This document shows, piece by piece, positions 43,899 to 52,031 of a DNA stretch of 64,000 nucleotides. The stretch lies in the NCBI RefSeq assembly GCF_000576555.1, contig NZ_CP007145.1:372001-436000 (forward strand), given 5' to 3'. Both the position numbers and the translations under genes were made by a program. Each line of letters opens with the position of its first letter. The stretch's first letter is position 1. This stretch comes from Hymenobacter swuensis DY53. Lineage in GTDB: Bacteria > Bacteroidota > Bacteroidia > Cytophagales > Hymenobacteraceae. The notes beneath the pieces were generated by a model that searched no databases, was not told the DNA's origin, and saw only the letters and a program-made list of their open reading frames with translations.

Positions 43899-46307
43899 AT
43901 GAACCGTACCATCAAAAAAGTAGCCGTATTGGGCTCCGGGGTGATGGGCTCGCGCATTGCGTGCCACTTCGCCAACATCGGTGTGCAGGTACTGCTGCTC
44001 GACATTGCGCCCAAGGAGCTGCTGCCCGCCGAGGAGGCCAAAGGCCTGAAGCTGGACAACCCGGCCGTGAAGAACCGCATCGTGAATGCCTCTCTGCAGG
44101 CGGCCGTGGCGGCCAACCCCTCGCCGCTCTACCGCAAGCAGGACGTGAGCCGCATCAAGACCGGCAACTTCGACGACAACCTCAAGGACATTGCCGGCTG
44201 CGACTGGACGATTGAGGTGGTAGTGGAGCGTCTTGACATCAAAAAGGGCCTGTTTGAGCGCGTAGAGCAGTTCCGCAAGCCCGGCACGCTCATCACCTCA
44301 AACACCTCGGGCATTCCGATTCATATGATGACGGAAGGTCGTTCCGACGACTTCCGCAAGCACTTCTGCGGTACGCACTTCTTCAACCCGCCCCGCTATC
44401 TGAAGCTGCTCGAAATCATCCCGACGCCGGAAACCGACAAGTCGGTGGTGGATTTCCTGATGCACTACGGCGACCTGTACCTGGGCAAAACCACGGTATT
44501 GGCCAAGGATACCCCGGCCTTCATTGCCAACCGCGTGGGCGTATTCGCCATCATGGACGTGGTGCAGGTGATGAGCGAGCTGGGCCTGACGGTGGAGGAA
44601 GTGGACAAGCTGACCGGGCCGGTTATCGGCCACGCTAAGTCGGCCACGTTCCGCACTTCCGACGTGGTGGGTCTGGATACGATGATCAACGTGGCCAACG
44701 GCCTCGCCCAGAATCTGCCCAACGACGAAGCCAAGCACGTGTTCCAATTGCCCGACTTCATCAAGAAGATGGCCGAGAACAAGTGGCTGGGCGATAAAAC
44801 CGCCCAGGGCTTCTACAAGAAAGTGAAGGGCGCCGGTGGTAAGTCGGAAATTCAAGCCCTCGACCTGAATACGCTGGAATACAAGCCCAGCGCCAAGGTG
44901 AAATTTGCCACCCTGGAAGCCACCAAGCCGATTGAAAAGCTGGCGGACCGCTTCAAGGTGCTGGCCGCCGGCAAAGACAAGGCTGGGGACTTCTACCGCA
45001 AGACCTTCGCGGGCCTGTTTGCCTACGTGAGCAACCGGATTCCGGAAATCACCGACTCGCTCTACAAGATTGACGACGCCCTGCGCGCCGGCTTCGGCTG
45101 GGACCTGGGCCCCTTCGAAACCTGGGATGCCCTGGGCGTGCAGAAGGGTCTGGAGCTGGCCAAGGCCGAAGGCAAAACCGTAGCGCCGTGGGTAGAGGAG
45201 ATGGTAGCCGCCGGCCACACCGCCTTCTATAAAGTGAGCGAAGCGGGCGTGAAGCAGTTCTACGACATCGAGTCGAAGAGCTACCAGGCCATTCCGGGCA
45301 TGGAGAACTTCATCATTCTGGATAACCTGCGCGCCACGGGTAAAGTGCTGTGGAAAAATGCCGGGGCTTCGGTGCTCGACATGGGCGACGGTATCCTGAA
45401 CGTGGAGTTCCACTCGAAGATGAACGCGCTGGGTTCCGACGTAATCCAGGGTTTGCTGAAAGGCGTGGAGCTGGCCGAAAAGGACTTCCGCGGCCTCGTG
45501 GTAGGCAACGACGCGCCGAACTTCTCGGCCGGTGCCAACCTGGGCCTCGTGTACATGTTTGCGCTGGACCAGGAGTACGACGAGCTGAACCTGATGATTG
45601 CCCAGTTCCAGCAGGCCATGATGCGGATGCGCTACAGCAGCATTCCGGTGGTGGGCGCGCCCCACGGCCTGGCCCTGGGCGGCGGCTGCGAGCTGAACCT
45701 GCACTGCGACCGGGTGGTAGCGGCGGCCGAAACCTACATGGGCCTCGTGGAATTCGGCGTGGGCCTGATTCCGGGCGGCGGCGGCACCAAGGAAATGACT
45801 TTGCGCACCGCCCTCAAGTACGAGGAAGGCGAGCCGGAGTACAACCTGCTGCGCAACGCCTTCATGACGGTGAGCACCGCCAAAGTATCCACCTCGGCCC
45901 ACGAAGCCTTCGACCTGGGCTTCCTGCGCCGCGGCGACGAAGTGGTGGTGAACTCCAACCGCGTACTGGCCCAGGCCAAAGCCGCCGCCATTGAGCTGGC
46001 CGAGGATGGCTACACCCAGCCGCTGCAGAAAACCAACATCAAGGTGCAGGGCAAAGGCGCCCTGGGCATGTTCCTGACCGGCGTGCACGCCATGAAGGAA
46101 GGCCGCTACATCTCCGACCACGACGTGAAAATTGCCAACAAGCTGGCCTACATCATGTGCGGCGGCGACCTGAGCAGCCCCACCGAAGTATCGGAGCAGT
46201 ACCTGCTGGACCTGGAGCGCGAAGCCTTCCTCAGCCTCACCGGCGAGCGGAAAACGCTGGAGCGGATTCAGTCGATTCTGACGACCGGCAAACCGCTTCG
46301 TAATTAG
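43899..46307 (+). CDS. fadN: 3-hydroxyacyl-CoA dehydrogenase / enoyl-CoA hydratase (FadN type)
   Basis: An 802-residue bifunctional beta-oxidation enzyme. The dehydrogenase half is first (VAVLGSGVMGSRIACHFANIGVQVLLLDI, Rossmann fold; GTHFFNPPRYLKLLEI; FIANRVGVFAIMDVVQ), and the crotonase half is last (about residues 465-720: RGLVVGNDAPNFSAGANLG and GAPHGLALGGGCELNLHCDRVVAAAE). This order is that of Bacillus FadN (YusL), opposite to E. coli FadB. The start at 43899 was chosen because the Rossmann motif begins right after MNRTIKK; the longer frame is not family-like. Its stop codon lies in the left arm of an inverted repeat. Confidence 0.95.
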   Translation: MNRTIKKVAVLGSGVMGSRIACHFANIGVQVLLLDIAPKELLPAEEAKGLKLDNPAVKNRIVNASLQAAVAANPSPLYRKQDVSRIKTGNFDDNLKDIAGCDWTIEVVVERLDIKKGLFERVEQFRKPGTLITSNTSGIPIHMMTEGRSDDFRKHFCGTHFFNPPRYLKLLEIIPTPETDKSVVDFLMHYGDLYLGKTTVLAKDTPAFIANRVGVFAIMDVVQVMSELGLTVEEVDKLTGPVIGHAKSATFRTSDVVGLDTMINVANGLAQNLPNDEAKHVFQLPDFIKKMAENKWLGDKTAQGFYKKVKGAGGKSEIQALDLNTLEYKPSAKVKFATLEATKPIEKLADRFKVLAAGKDKAGDFYRKTFAGLFAYVSNRIPEITDSLYKIDDALRAGFGWDLGPFETWDALGVQKGLELAKAEGKTVAPWVEEMVAAGHTAFYKVSEAGVKQFYDIESKSYQAIPGMENFIILDNLRATGKVLWKNAGASVLDMGDGILNVEFHSKMNALGSDVIQGLLKGVELAEKDFRGLVVGNDAPNFSAGANLGLVYMFALDQEYDELNLMIAQFQQAMMRMRYSSIPVVGAPHGLALGGGCELNLHCDRVVAAAETYMGLVEFGVGLIPGGGGTKEMTLRTALKYEEGEPEYNLLRNAFMTVSTAKVSTSAHEAFDLGFLRRGDEVVVNSNRVLAQAKAAAIELAEDGYTQPLQKTNIKVQGKGALGMFLTGVHAMKEGRYISDHDVKIANKLAYIMCGGDLSSPTEVSEQYLLDLEREAFLSLTGERKTLERIQSILTTGKPLRN

Positions 46308-46756
46308 AACTGAGAATTGAGAGCTTAGAACTTAGAGTTGTTCTGTATGGTAAGTCGGCATCGTTTTCGGGATTTAAAAATCTGGCAGAAGGCGATGCTG
46401 ATTACCAAGCTCACTTATCAATGCTGCGTGCTGTTTCCGCCTGACGAACGGTTCGGGCTAACCTCGCAGATGCGCCGGGCTGCTGTTTCTATTCCTTCAA
46501 ACATTGCTGAAGGAGTTGGGCGTGGTTCAGCAAAAGATTTCGGACAGTTTCTTTCAATTGCCACCGGTTCAGCCTACGAGTTAGAAACCCAGTTTCTGCT
46601 GGCGGCTGAGTTCGGATACTTAGATGAAACCCGATTACAAGCCGTGGTAAGTGAGTTGGTAGAACTGCAAAAGATGCTCTACGGCTTTCAAAAAAGTCTT
46701 CAATCTGAGAACTAACCACCAGAGTCTAAGCTCTAAGTTCTCACCTCTAACTTCTA
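46305..46756. repeat. Inverted-repeat-bounded unit carrying the four-helix-bundle gene
   Basis: 32-nt arms 46305-46336 and 46725-46756 are imperfect reverse complements that differ mostly by transitions, both built from repeated CTTAGA words. They flank only the four-helix-bundle gene. The left arm overlaps the fadN stop, and the right arm ends 5 nt before the fadA ATG. Confidence 0.75.
46347..46715 (+). CDS. Four-helix-bundle protein (23S rRNA intervening-sequence type)
   Basis: A 122-residue protein of the S23/four-helix-bundle family (FRDLKIWQKAMLITKLTYQ, TSQMRRAAVSIPSNIAEGVGRGSAKDFGQFLSIATGSAYELETQ). The family includes proteins first seen in 23S rRNA intervening sequences and is related to the Avd accessory protein of diversity-generating retroelements; its function when alone is not known. 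It is inserted between fadN and fadA, inside an inverted repeat. I chose the ATG at 46347 over a TTG at 46338. It has no metabolic link to its neighbours. Confidence 0.9.
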   Translation: MVSRHRFRDLKIWQKAMLITKLTYQCCVLFPPDERFGLTSQMRRAAVSIPSNIAEGVGRGSAKDFGQFLSIATGSAYELETQFLLAAEFGYLDETRLQAVVSELVELQKMLYGFQKSLQSEN

Positions 46757-46761
46757 CTAAC

Positions 46762-47940
46762 ATGAACGCATATATCGTAGCCGGTTACCGTACGGCCGTT
46801 GGCAAAGCCAACCGTGGCGGTTTCCGCTTCACCCGTCCCGATGACCTCGCCGCCGACGTCATCAAGCACTTGGTGGCCTCGGTGCCCCAGCTGGACCCAA
46901 CCCGCATCGACGACGTGATTGTGGGCAACGCCGTGCCGGAGGCCGAACAGGGCCTGCAGATGGGCCGTCTGATTTCGCTGCTGGCTTTGCCGATGAACGT
47001 GTCGGGCCTCATCGTGAACCGCTACTGCGGTTCCGGCGTGGAAACCATTGCCATGGCCGCCGGTAAAATTGCCGCCGGCATGGCCGACTGCATCGTGGCC
47101 GGTGGTACCGAAAGCATGAGCCTGGTGCCCACCGTGGGCTGGAAAACCGTGCCCAACTACAAGCTCGCCCAGCAGCATCCTGATTACTACCTCGGTATGG
47201 GCCTCACCGCCGAAGCCGTGGCCCAGGATTACGGCATCACCCGCGAAGACCAGGACCAGTTTGCCTACAACTCGCACCAGAAGGCCATCAAAGCCATCCA
47301 GGAAGGCAAGTTCAAGGAGCAGATTGTGCCCGTAACCGTGGAGGAAACCTACCTCGACCAGGCCACCGGCAAAAAGAAAAACCGCTCGTTCGTAGTCGAT
47401 ACCGACGAAGGCCCCCGCGCCGATACCTCCCTGGAAGCCCTGGGCAAGTTGCGCCCCGTGTTTGCCGCCAACGGCTCGGTAACGGCTGGTAACTCCTCGC
47501 AGACTTCCGACGGGGCCGCCTTCGTCATTGTGATGTCGGAGCGCATGGTGAAGGAGCTGAACCTGGAGCCGATTGCCCGCATGGTGACCTACGCCACCGA
47601 AGGCATCGACCCGCGCATCATGGGCATGGGCCCCATTAAGGCCGTGCCGAAGGCGCTGCGCCAGGCCGGCATGAAGCTCCAGGACATCGACCTGTTTGAG
47701 CTGAACGAGGCCTTCGCCTCCCAGAGCCTCGCCGTGATGCGCGAGCTGGACATGGACCAGAGCAAAGTGAACGTGAACGGCGGCGCCATTGCCCTCGGTC
47801 ACCCGCTGGGCTGCTCCGGTGCCAAGCTCAGCATCCAGCTGTTCCACGAGCTGCGCGCCCGGGGCCAGAAGTACGGCATGGTAACCGCCTGCGTAGGCGG
47901 CGGCCAGGGCGTAGCTGGCATCTACGAATTGCTGAAGTAG
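46762..47940 (+). CDS. fadA: Acetyl-CoA acyltransferase (3-ketoacyl-CoA thiolase)
   Basis: A 392-residue thiolase. The nucleophilic Cys lies in GLIVNRYCGSGVETIAMA, with the conserved NGGAIALGHPLGCSGAKLSIQL and the second Cys in GMVTACVGGGQGVAGIYE. It performs the last step of beta-oxidation and pairs with FadN. Start ATG gives MNAYIVAGYRTAVGKANRGGF. It presumably shared a transcript with fadN before the four-helix-bundle unit was inserted. Confidence 0.96.
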   Translation: MNAYIVAGYRTAVGKANRGGFRFTRPDDLAADVIKHLVASVPQLDPTRIDDVIVGNAVPEAEQGLQMGRLISLLALPMNVSGLIVNRYCGSGVETIAMAAGKIAAGMADCIVAGGTESMSLVPTVGWKTVPNYKLAQQHPDYYLGMGLTAEAVAQDYGITREDQDQFAYNSHQKAIKAIQEGKFKEQIVPVTVEETYLDQATGKKKNRSFVVDTDEGPRADTSLEALGKLRPVFAANGSVTAGNSSQTSDGAAFVIVMSERMVKELNLEPIARMVTYATEGIDPRIMGMGPIKAVPKALRQAGMKLQDIDLFELNEAFASQSLAVMRELDMDQSKVNVNGGAIALGHPLGCSGAKLSIQLFHELRARGQKYGMVTACVGGGQGVAGIYELLK

Positions 47941-48036
47941 CACACGCTTTAGCTTGTGCCGTGGGCGGCCCGAAGCCCAGCTTCGGACGGAAAACTCAGC
48001 CGCTCACGGCACAAGCCAAAGTTCCGGTAACTGATT

Positions 48037-48123
48037 TGTCATCCTGAGCGGAGAGAAGGACCTTATCACGCCAGAACGAATCGTTATAATGCGATAAGGT
48101 CCTCCGCTCCGCTCAGGATGACA
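48037..48123. repeat. Dispersed hairpin repeat, 31-bp arms (copy 2)
   Basis: Arms 48037-48067 and 48093-48123 are reverse complements with two mismatches in 31 bp and a 25-nt loop. Arms share TGTCAnCCTGAGC and GAAGGACCTTAT with the element at 32108-32239. The loop is related to that loop in reverse complement, so the unit sits in the opposite orientation. It lies between fadA and fadE. Confidence 0.9.
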
Positions 48124-48173
48124 GACGGTTGACAAAGATTTCCCCGCTGATCCGGGGTTTTCTTTTCGTGAAC

Positions 48174-48208
48174 TAGTCGGCAAGCATAACAAATTTTTGT
48201 ATCTTTCG
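48174..48208 (+). promoter_or_regulatory. fadE promoter with shared GCAAGCATAACA element
   Basis: GCAAGCATAACA (48180-48191) precedes a -7-like TATCTTTCG (48200-48208), with the same spacing as at the marR promoter; the region between is also similar (TTT.TGTAT.TTT). No -33 TTTG is present. It likely marks a common regulator, with MarR the obvious candidate. Confidence 0.6.
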
Positions 48209-48312
48209 GTACGACAAAACAACGGAGCTTACTTGCCGGTAAATAGTAGGTAAGCCGAGTAGTTCCTCTTCTTTTTGACTTCGAATTTTCCCACATCAAC
48301 CCTCACCCGGTC

Positions 48313-50100
48313 ATGGAAGTAACCAACCAACTTGTGAAAGGCGGCGAGTTTATCATCAAGGAAACCGACGCCCAGGACGTATTTACGCCCGCCGATTTTT
48401 CGGAGGAGCAGAACATGATGCACCAGACCGCTCTCGACTTCGTGGAGAAGGAGGTGACGCCGCTGCTGGACCGCCTCGATAACCACGAGGAAGGCCTCAT
48501 GCGCGGCCTGATGGAAAAGGCCGGCGAGCTGGGCCTGTTCGGCGTGAGCATTCCCGAGCAGTACGGCGGGTTGGACATGGACTTCCCCACGTCGCTGCGC
48601 GTGACGGAGGGTGTGGGTGGTGGCCACTCGTTCCCGGTGGCTTTCGCGGCCCACACCGGCATTGCCATGCTGCCTATTCTATACTTCGGCAACGAGGAGC
48701 AGAAAGCCAAGTACCTGCCCGGCCTCACCAACGGCGAGCTGATGGGTGCCTACTGCCTCACCGAGCCCGGCTCCGGTTCCGACGCCCTAGGCGCCAAAAC
48801 CAAAGCCATGCCCACCGAGGACGGCGAGCATTACGTGCTCAACGGCCAGAAAATGTGGATTACGAACGGTGGTTTCGCCGACGTATTCATCGTGTTTGCC
48901 CAGGTGGACGGTGATAAGTTCACCGGCTTCATCATCGAGAAAGAAACGCCTGGCCTGAGCCTCGGCAACGAGGAGCACAAGATGGGTATCAAGGGTTCCT
49001 CGACCCGCCAGGTGTTCCTGTCCGACGTGAAAGTGCCGAAATCGGCGGTGCTGGGCGAGATTGGCAAAGGCCACCTCATTGCCTTCAACATCCTGAACAT
49101 CGGCCGCATCAAGCTGGCGGCCGCTTGCCTGGGTGCTACCAAAATGGCTTCCACGCTGAGCGTGAAATATGCCAACGAGCGGGTGCAGTTCAAGCTGCCC
49201 ATCAGCAAGTTCGGCGCTATCAAGTACAAGCTGGCCCAGCAGGCTGTGCGGATCTACGCCGTAGAATCGGCTATTTACCGCGCCGGCATGGACATCTACC
49301 GCATGGAGCAGGAGCTGCTCGGCAAAGGCCAGAGCCACAACGAGGCTCTGCTGGGTGCCGCCCGCGAGTTTGCCGTGGAGTGCGCTCTGCTGAAAGTAGA
49401 AGGCTCGGAAGTGCTCGACTACGTGGTGGACGAAGGCGTGCAGATCTACGGTGGCTATGGCTTCTCGGCCGACTACCCGATGGACCGCGCTTACCGGGAT
49501 TCGCGCATCAACCGCATCTTCGAGGGCACCAACGAAATCAACCGCATGCTGCTCGTGGACATGATCCTGAAAAAGGGTCTGAAAGGCGAGCTGGATCTGA
49601 TGGGCCCGGCCCAGGCCGTGCAGCAGGAGCTGATGGCTATTCCGGACTTCAACTTGGAAGAAGAAACCGGCCTGTTCGCCGCCGAGAAAAAGACCATTGC
49701 CAAGCTGAAAAAGGCCATCCTGATGGTAGCCGGTACGGCCGTGCAGAAGTACATGAACTCGCTCGCCAAGGAGCAGGAAGTACTGATGAACATTGCCGAC
49801 ATGGCCATCAAGGTGTACACCGCCGAAAGCACGCTGCTGCGCGTGGAGAAAGAAGCCGCCGCTAAAGGCGAGGAGGCCGTTTCGACGCAGATCGACATTG
49901 CCCGCGTGTACCTCTACGACACCGTGGATCAGGTGAATAAGTTCGGCAAGGACGCCATCGGCACCATGACCGAGGGTGACGAGCAGCGTCTGCTGGCCAT
50001 GGGCCTAAAGCGCTTCACCAAAGCCGACCTCTACAACGCCAAAGAAGCTCGTCGCCGCATCGCCGACAAGCTGATTGCCGCCAACGAGTACGCCTACTAA
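48313..50100 (+). CDS. fadE: Acyl-CoA dehydrogenase
   Basis: A 595-residue FAD-dependent acyl-CoA dehydrogenase, first step of beta-oxidation. Family stretches: MGAYCLTEPGSGSDALGAKTKA, MWITNGGFADVFIVFAQ, GIKGSSTRQVFLSDVKVP, QIYGGYGFSADYPMDRAYRDSRINRIFEGTNEINRML. An extra C-terminal domain of about 170 residues makes it long, like Bacillus FadE (YusJ, about 594). It has its own promoter with the element shared with marR. Confidence 0.95.
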   Translation: MEVTNQLVKGGEFIIKETDAQDVFTPADFSEEQNMMHQTALDFVEKEVTPLLDRLDNHEEGLMRGLMEKAGELGLFGVSIPEQYGGLDMDFPTSLRVTEGVGGGHSFPVAFAAHTGIAMLPILYFGNEEQKAKYLPGLTNGELMGAYCLTEPGSGSDALGAKTKAMPTEDGEHYVLNGQKMWITNGGFADVFIVFAQVDGDKFTGFIIEKETPGLSLGNEEHKMGIKGSSTRQVFLSDVKVPKSAVLGEIGKGHLIAFNILNIGRIKLAAACLGATKMASTLSVKYANERVQFKLPISKFGAIKYKLAQQAVRIYAVESAIYRAGMDIYRMEQELLGKGQSHNEALLGAAREFAVECALLKVEGSEVLDYVVDEGVQIYGGYGFSADYPMDRAYRDSRINRIFEGTNEINRMLLVDMILKKGLKGELDLMGPAQAVQQELMAIPDFNLEEETGLFAAEKKTIAKLKKAILMVAGTAVQKYMNSLAKEQEVLMNIADMAIKVYTAESTLLRVEKEAAAKGEEAVSTQIDIARVYLYDTVDQVNKFGKDAIGTMTEGDEQRLLAMGLKRFTKADLYNAKEARRRIADKLIAANEYAY

Positions 50101-50200
50101 ATCACGGATTTAGCCGGATTCATCGGATTTCGCGGATGTTGCGGGCGGTGCTGGCAGGCGCTTCCTGCGAACCGTGAAACCGATGAGAATCTGAGAAACC

Positions 50201-50231
50201 GCAAGCCGCTCCCGTTTCGGGGGCGGCTTGC
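50201..50231 (+). terminator. Terminator hairpin after fadE
   Basis: A 14-bp stem GCAAGCCGCTCCCG / CGGGGGCGGCTTGC (one GU pair) with a TTT loop, then TGCGTTTTG. Confidence 0.75.
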
Positions 50232-50280
50232 TGCGTTTTGGGCCGGTTGTCATTCCGACCGAAGGGAGGAATCTGGGTGG

Positions 50281-50420
50281 GGCCGCCAGAACGAGGTAGA
50301 GACGCGACACTTCGCGTCTCGTCGTTGCTGACTTTGTTACGGTCGCTGCCTAGCTGGCGGTATTCCGGTCGTTCAACGCAGAGACGCGAAATGTCGCGTC
50401 TCTACCTCGTTCTGGCGGCC
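50281..50420. repeat. 40-bp near-perfect inverted repeat with palindromic arms
   Basis: Arms 50281-50320 and 50381-50420 are reverse complements with one mismatch in 40 bp, separated by 60 bp. Each arm contains its own hairpin (GAGACGCGA..TCGCGTCTC). The outer parts read GGCCGCCAGAACGAGGTA. No ORF is inside. Confidence 0.93.
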
Positions 50421-50500
50421 TGAAAAACATGACTCAGCACAACGCCAGCGGCCGGGCTGCCGTTTGCTGATACATCTCCCACCTTCAACTCCATCCACTT

Positions 50501-51925
50501 ATGGCCAACGAACAGGTACAGGGCAAAGACTTTTACGAGAGCGTGCTGCGGTTTTACGACCACGCAGCCAGCTTCTCCAAGCTCGACCCCGGCATTATCG
50601 CCCAGATCCGGGCCTGCAACAGCATCTACAAGGTCAACTTCCCAGTGGAAGTAGACGGCCACGTGCAGGTGTTCGAAGGCATCCGGGTGCAGCATAGCCA
50701 CCACAAGCTGCCCAGCAAGGGCGGCATCCGCTACAGCGTGTACGTGGATGAGGAGGAGGTAATGGCCCTGGCGACCCTGATGACGTTCAAGTGTGCCCTG
50801 GTGGACGTGCCCTTCGGCGGTGCGAAAGGCGGCGTGAAAATCAACCCGCGCACCACGCCCGTGAATATCTTGGAGCGCGTGACGCGGCGCTACGCCACGG
50901 AGCTGATCAAAAAGAACCTCATCGGTCCCGGCATGGACGTGCCGGCCCCCGACTACGGCACCGGCAGCCGCGAAATGGCCTGGATTGCCGATACCTACCA
51001 GACATTCAAGTATGGCGACACCAATGCGCTGGGCTGCGTAACCGGCAAGCCGGTGGGGCAGGGGGGCATCCGGGGGCGGACCGAGGCCACGGGCCTGGGC
51101 GTGTTCTACGGCCTGCGCGAGTTGCTGCTGGACGAGCCGATGCTAGCCAAAGTGGGCCTGAGCAGCGGCGTGGCCGGCAAGCGTATCATCGTGCAGGGGC
51201 TGGGCAACGTGGGCTACTACGCGGCCAAGTTCTGCCAGGAAGCCGGCGCCCTCATCATCGGTATTGCCGAGCGGGAAGGCGGCGTGTTCAGCGAAGCCGG
51301 CCTCGATGTGGAAGCCCTGTTTCAGCATCGCCAACAAACGGGCTCGGTACTGGGCTTCGCCGGGGCCGAGGACGTGGCCGAGTCGCTGGACCTGCTGGAG
51401 CGGGAGTGCGACGTGCTGATTCCGGCTGCGCTGGAAAACCAGATCCACGAAGGCAACGCTGACCGTATCAAGGCCAAAATCATTGCTGAAGGCGCTAACG
51501 GCCCCACCACCCAGGCCGCCGAGCAAATTCTACTGGCCAAGGGCGTCATCATTCTGCCCGACCTCTACCTCAACGCTGGCGGCGTAACGGTATCGTACTT
51601 CGAGTGGCTGAAAAACCTGTCGAATGTGCGCTTTGGACGCATGGGCAAGCGGGCCGAGGAAGGTGCAATGCGCCGGCTGGTGGAAACCATTGAGCGCACC
51701 ACCGGCAAAATCATTAGCCCCCAGGAGCGCCAGCTCATCGTACACGGCGCCGACGAAATCGACTTGGTACACTCCGGCCTCGAGGACACCATGATTACCG
51801 CCTACCAGTCCATCCGCAAGGTGATGGACGACGTGGAGGGTATCACCGATCTGCGCACCGCCGCCTTCTACAGCGCCATCGAGAAAATCGGCGTCAGTTA
51901 CCAGTCGCTTGGCATCTTCCCGTAA
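50501..51925 (+). CDS. gdhA: Glu/Leu/Phe/Val-type amino acid dehydrogenase (glutamate dehydrogenase)
   Basis: A 474-residue dehydrogenase of the glutamate dehydrogenase superfamily. Substrate-binding motifs: SKGGIRYSV, the catalytic region [18 protein letters not shown] with the active-site Lys, [18 protein letters not shown]. The NAD(P) fold is [34 protein letters not shown] and [10 protein letters not shown] follow. It links glutamate and 2-oxoglutarate, or acts on branched substrates; the exact amino acid is not certain. It is followed by a bidirectional terminator. Confidence 0.9.
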   Translation: MANEQVQGKDFYESVLRFYDHAASFSKLDPGIIAQIRACNSIYKVNFPVEVDGHVQVFEGIRVQHSHHKLPSKGGIRYSVYVDEEEVMALATLMTFKCALVDVPFGGAKGGVKINPRTTPVNILERVTRRYATELIKKNLIGPGMDVPAPDYGTGSREMAWIADTYQTFKYGDTNALGCVTGKPVGQGGIRGRTEATGLGVFYGLRELLLDEPMLAKVGLSSGVAGKRIIVQGLGNVGYYAAKFCQEAGALIIGIAEREGGVFSEAGLDVEALFQHRQQTGSVLGFAGAEDVAESLDLLERECDVLIPAALENQIHEGNADRIKAKIIAEGANGPTTQAAEQILLAKGVIILPDLYLNAGGVTVSYFEWLKNLSNVRFGRMGKRAEEGAMRRLVETIERTTGKIISPQERQLIVHGADEIDLVHSGLEDTMITAYQSIRKVMDDVEGITDLRTAAFYSAIEKIGVSYQSLGIFP

Positions 51926-51947
51926 GCCAACAGGAACATCCGCTCAC

Positions 51948-51985
51948 GAAAAAGCCGCTTCTGAAGAATCAGGAGCGGCTTTTTC
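51948..51985. terminator. Bidirectional intrinsic terminator after gdhA
   Basis: A 17-bp stem GAAAAAGCCGCTTCTGA and its partner with an AGAA loop, between convergent gdhA and the secreted-protein gene ending at 52032. Confidence 0.92.
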
Positions 51986-52031
51986 ATTGGAACAGATCTG
52001 CGGCATCAGTGCCATCTGCACCATCTGTGAT

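Larger units (their letters stand above)
50101..50500. other. 400-bp gene-free stretch with nested hairpins
   Basis: No credible gene. It contains a terminator hairpin (50201-50231), a short GTCATTCCGACCGAAGGGAG-type sequence (about 50251-50270), and the 40-bp-arm inverted repeat at 50281-50420. The gdhA promoter must lie in 50421-50500. Confidence 0.7.

Noticed and set aside
44298..46121. A 607-codon open frame on the minus strand opposite fadN
   Set aside because: It is antisense to a clearly conserved enzyme, is rich in His, Gly and Val as expected from a GC-rich shadow frame, and shows no family motif.
46747..47943. A 398-codon minus-strand frame opposite fadA
   Set aside because: Shadow of the thiolase, with a His/Gly-rich composition typical of the antisense frame in this genome.
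50110..50310. A 66-codon minus-strand frame in the fadE-gdhA gap
   Set aside because: It runs through a terminator hairpin and the left arm of an inverted repeat; no protein features.
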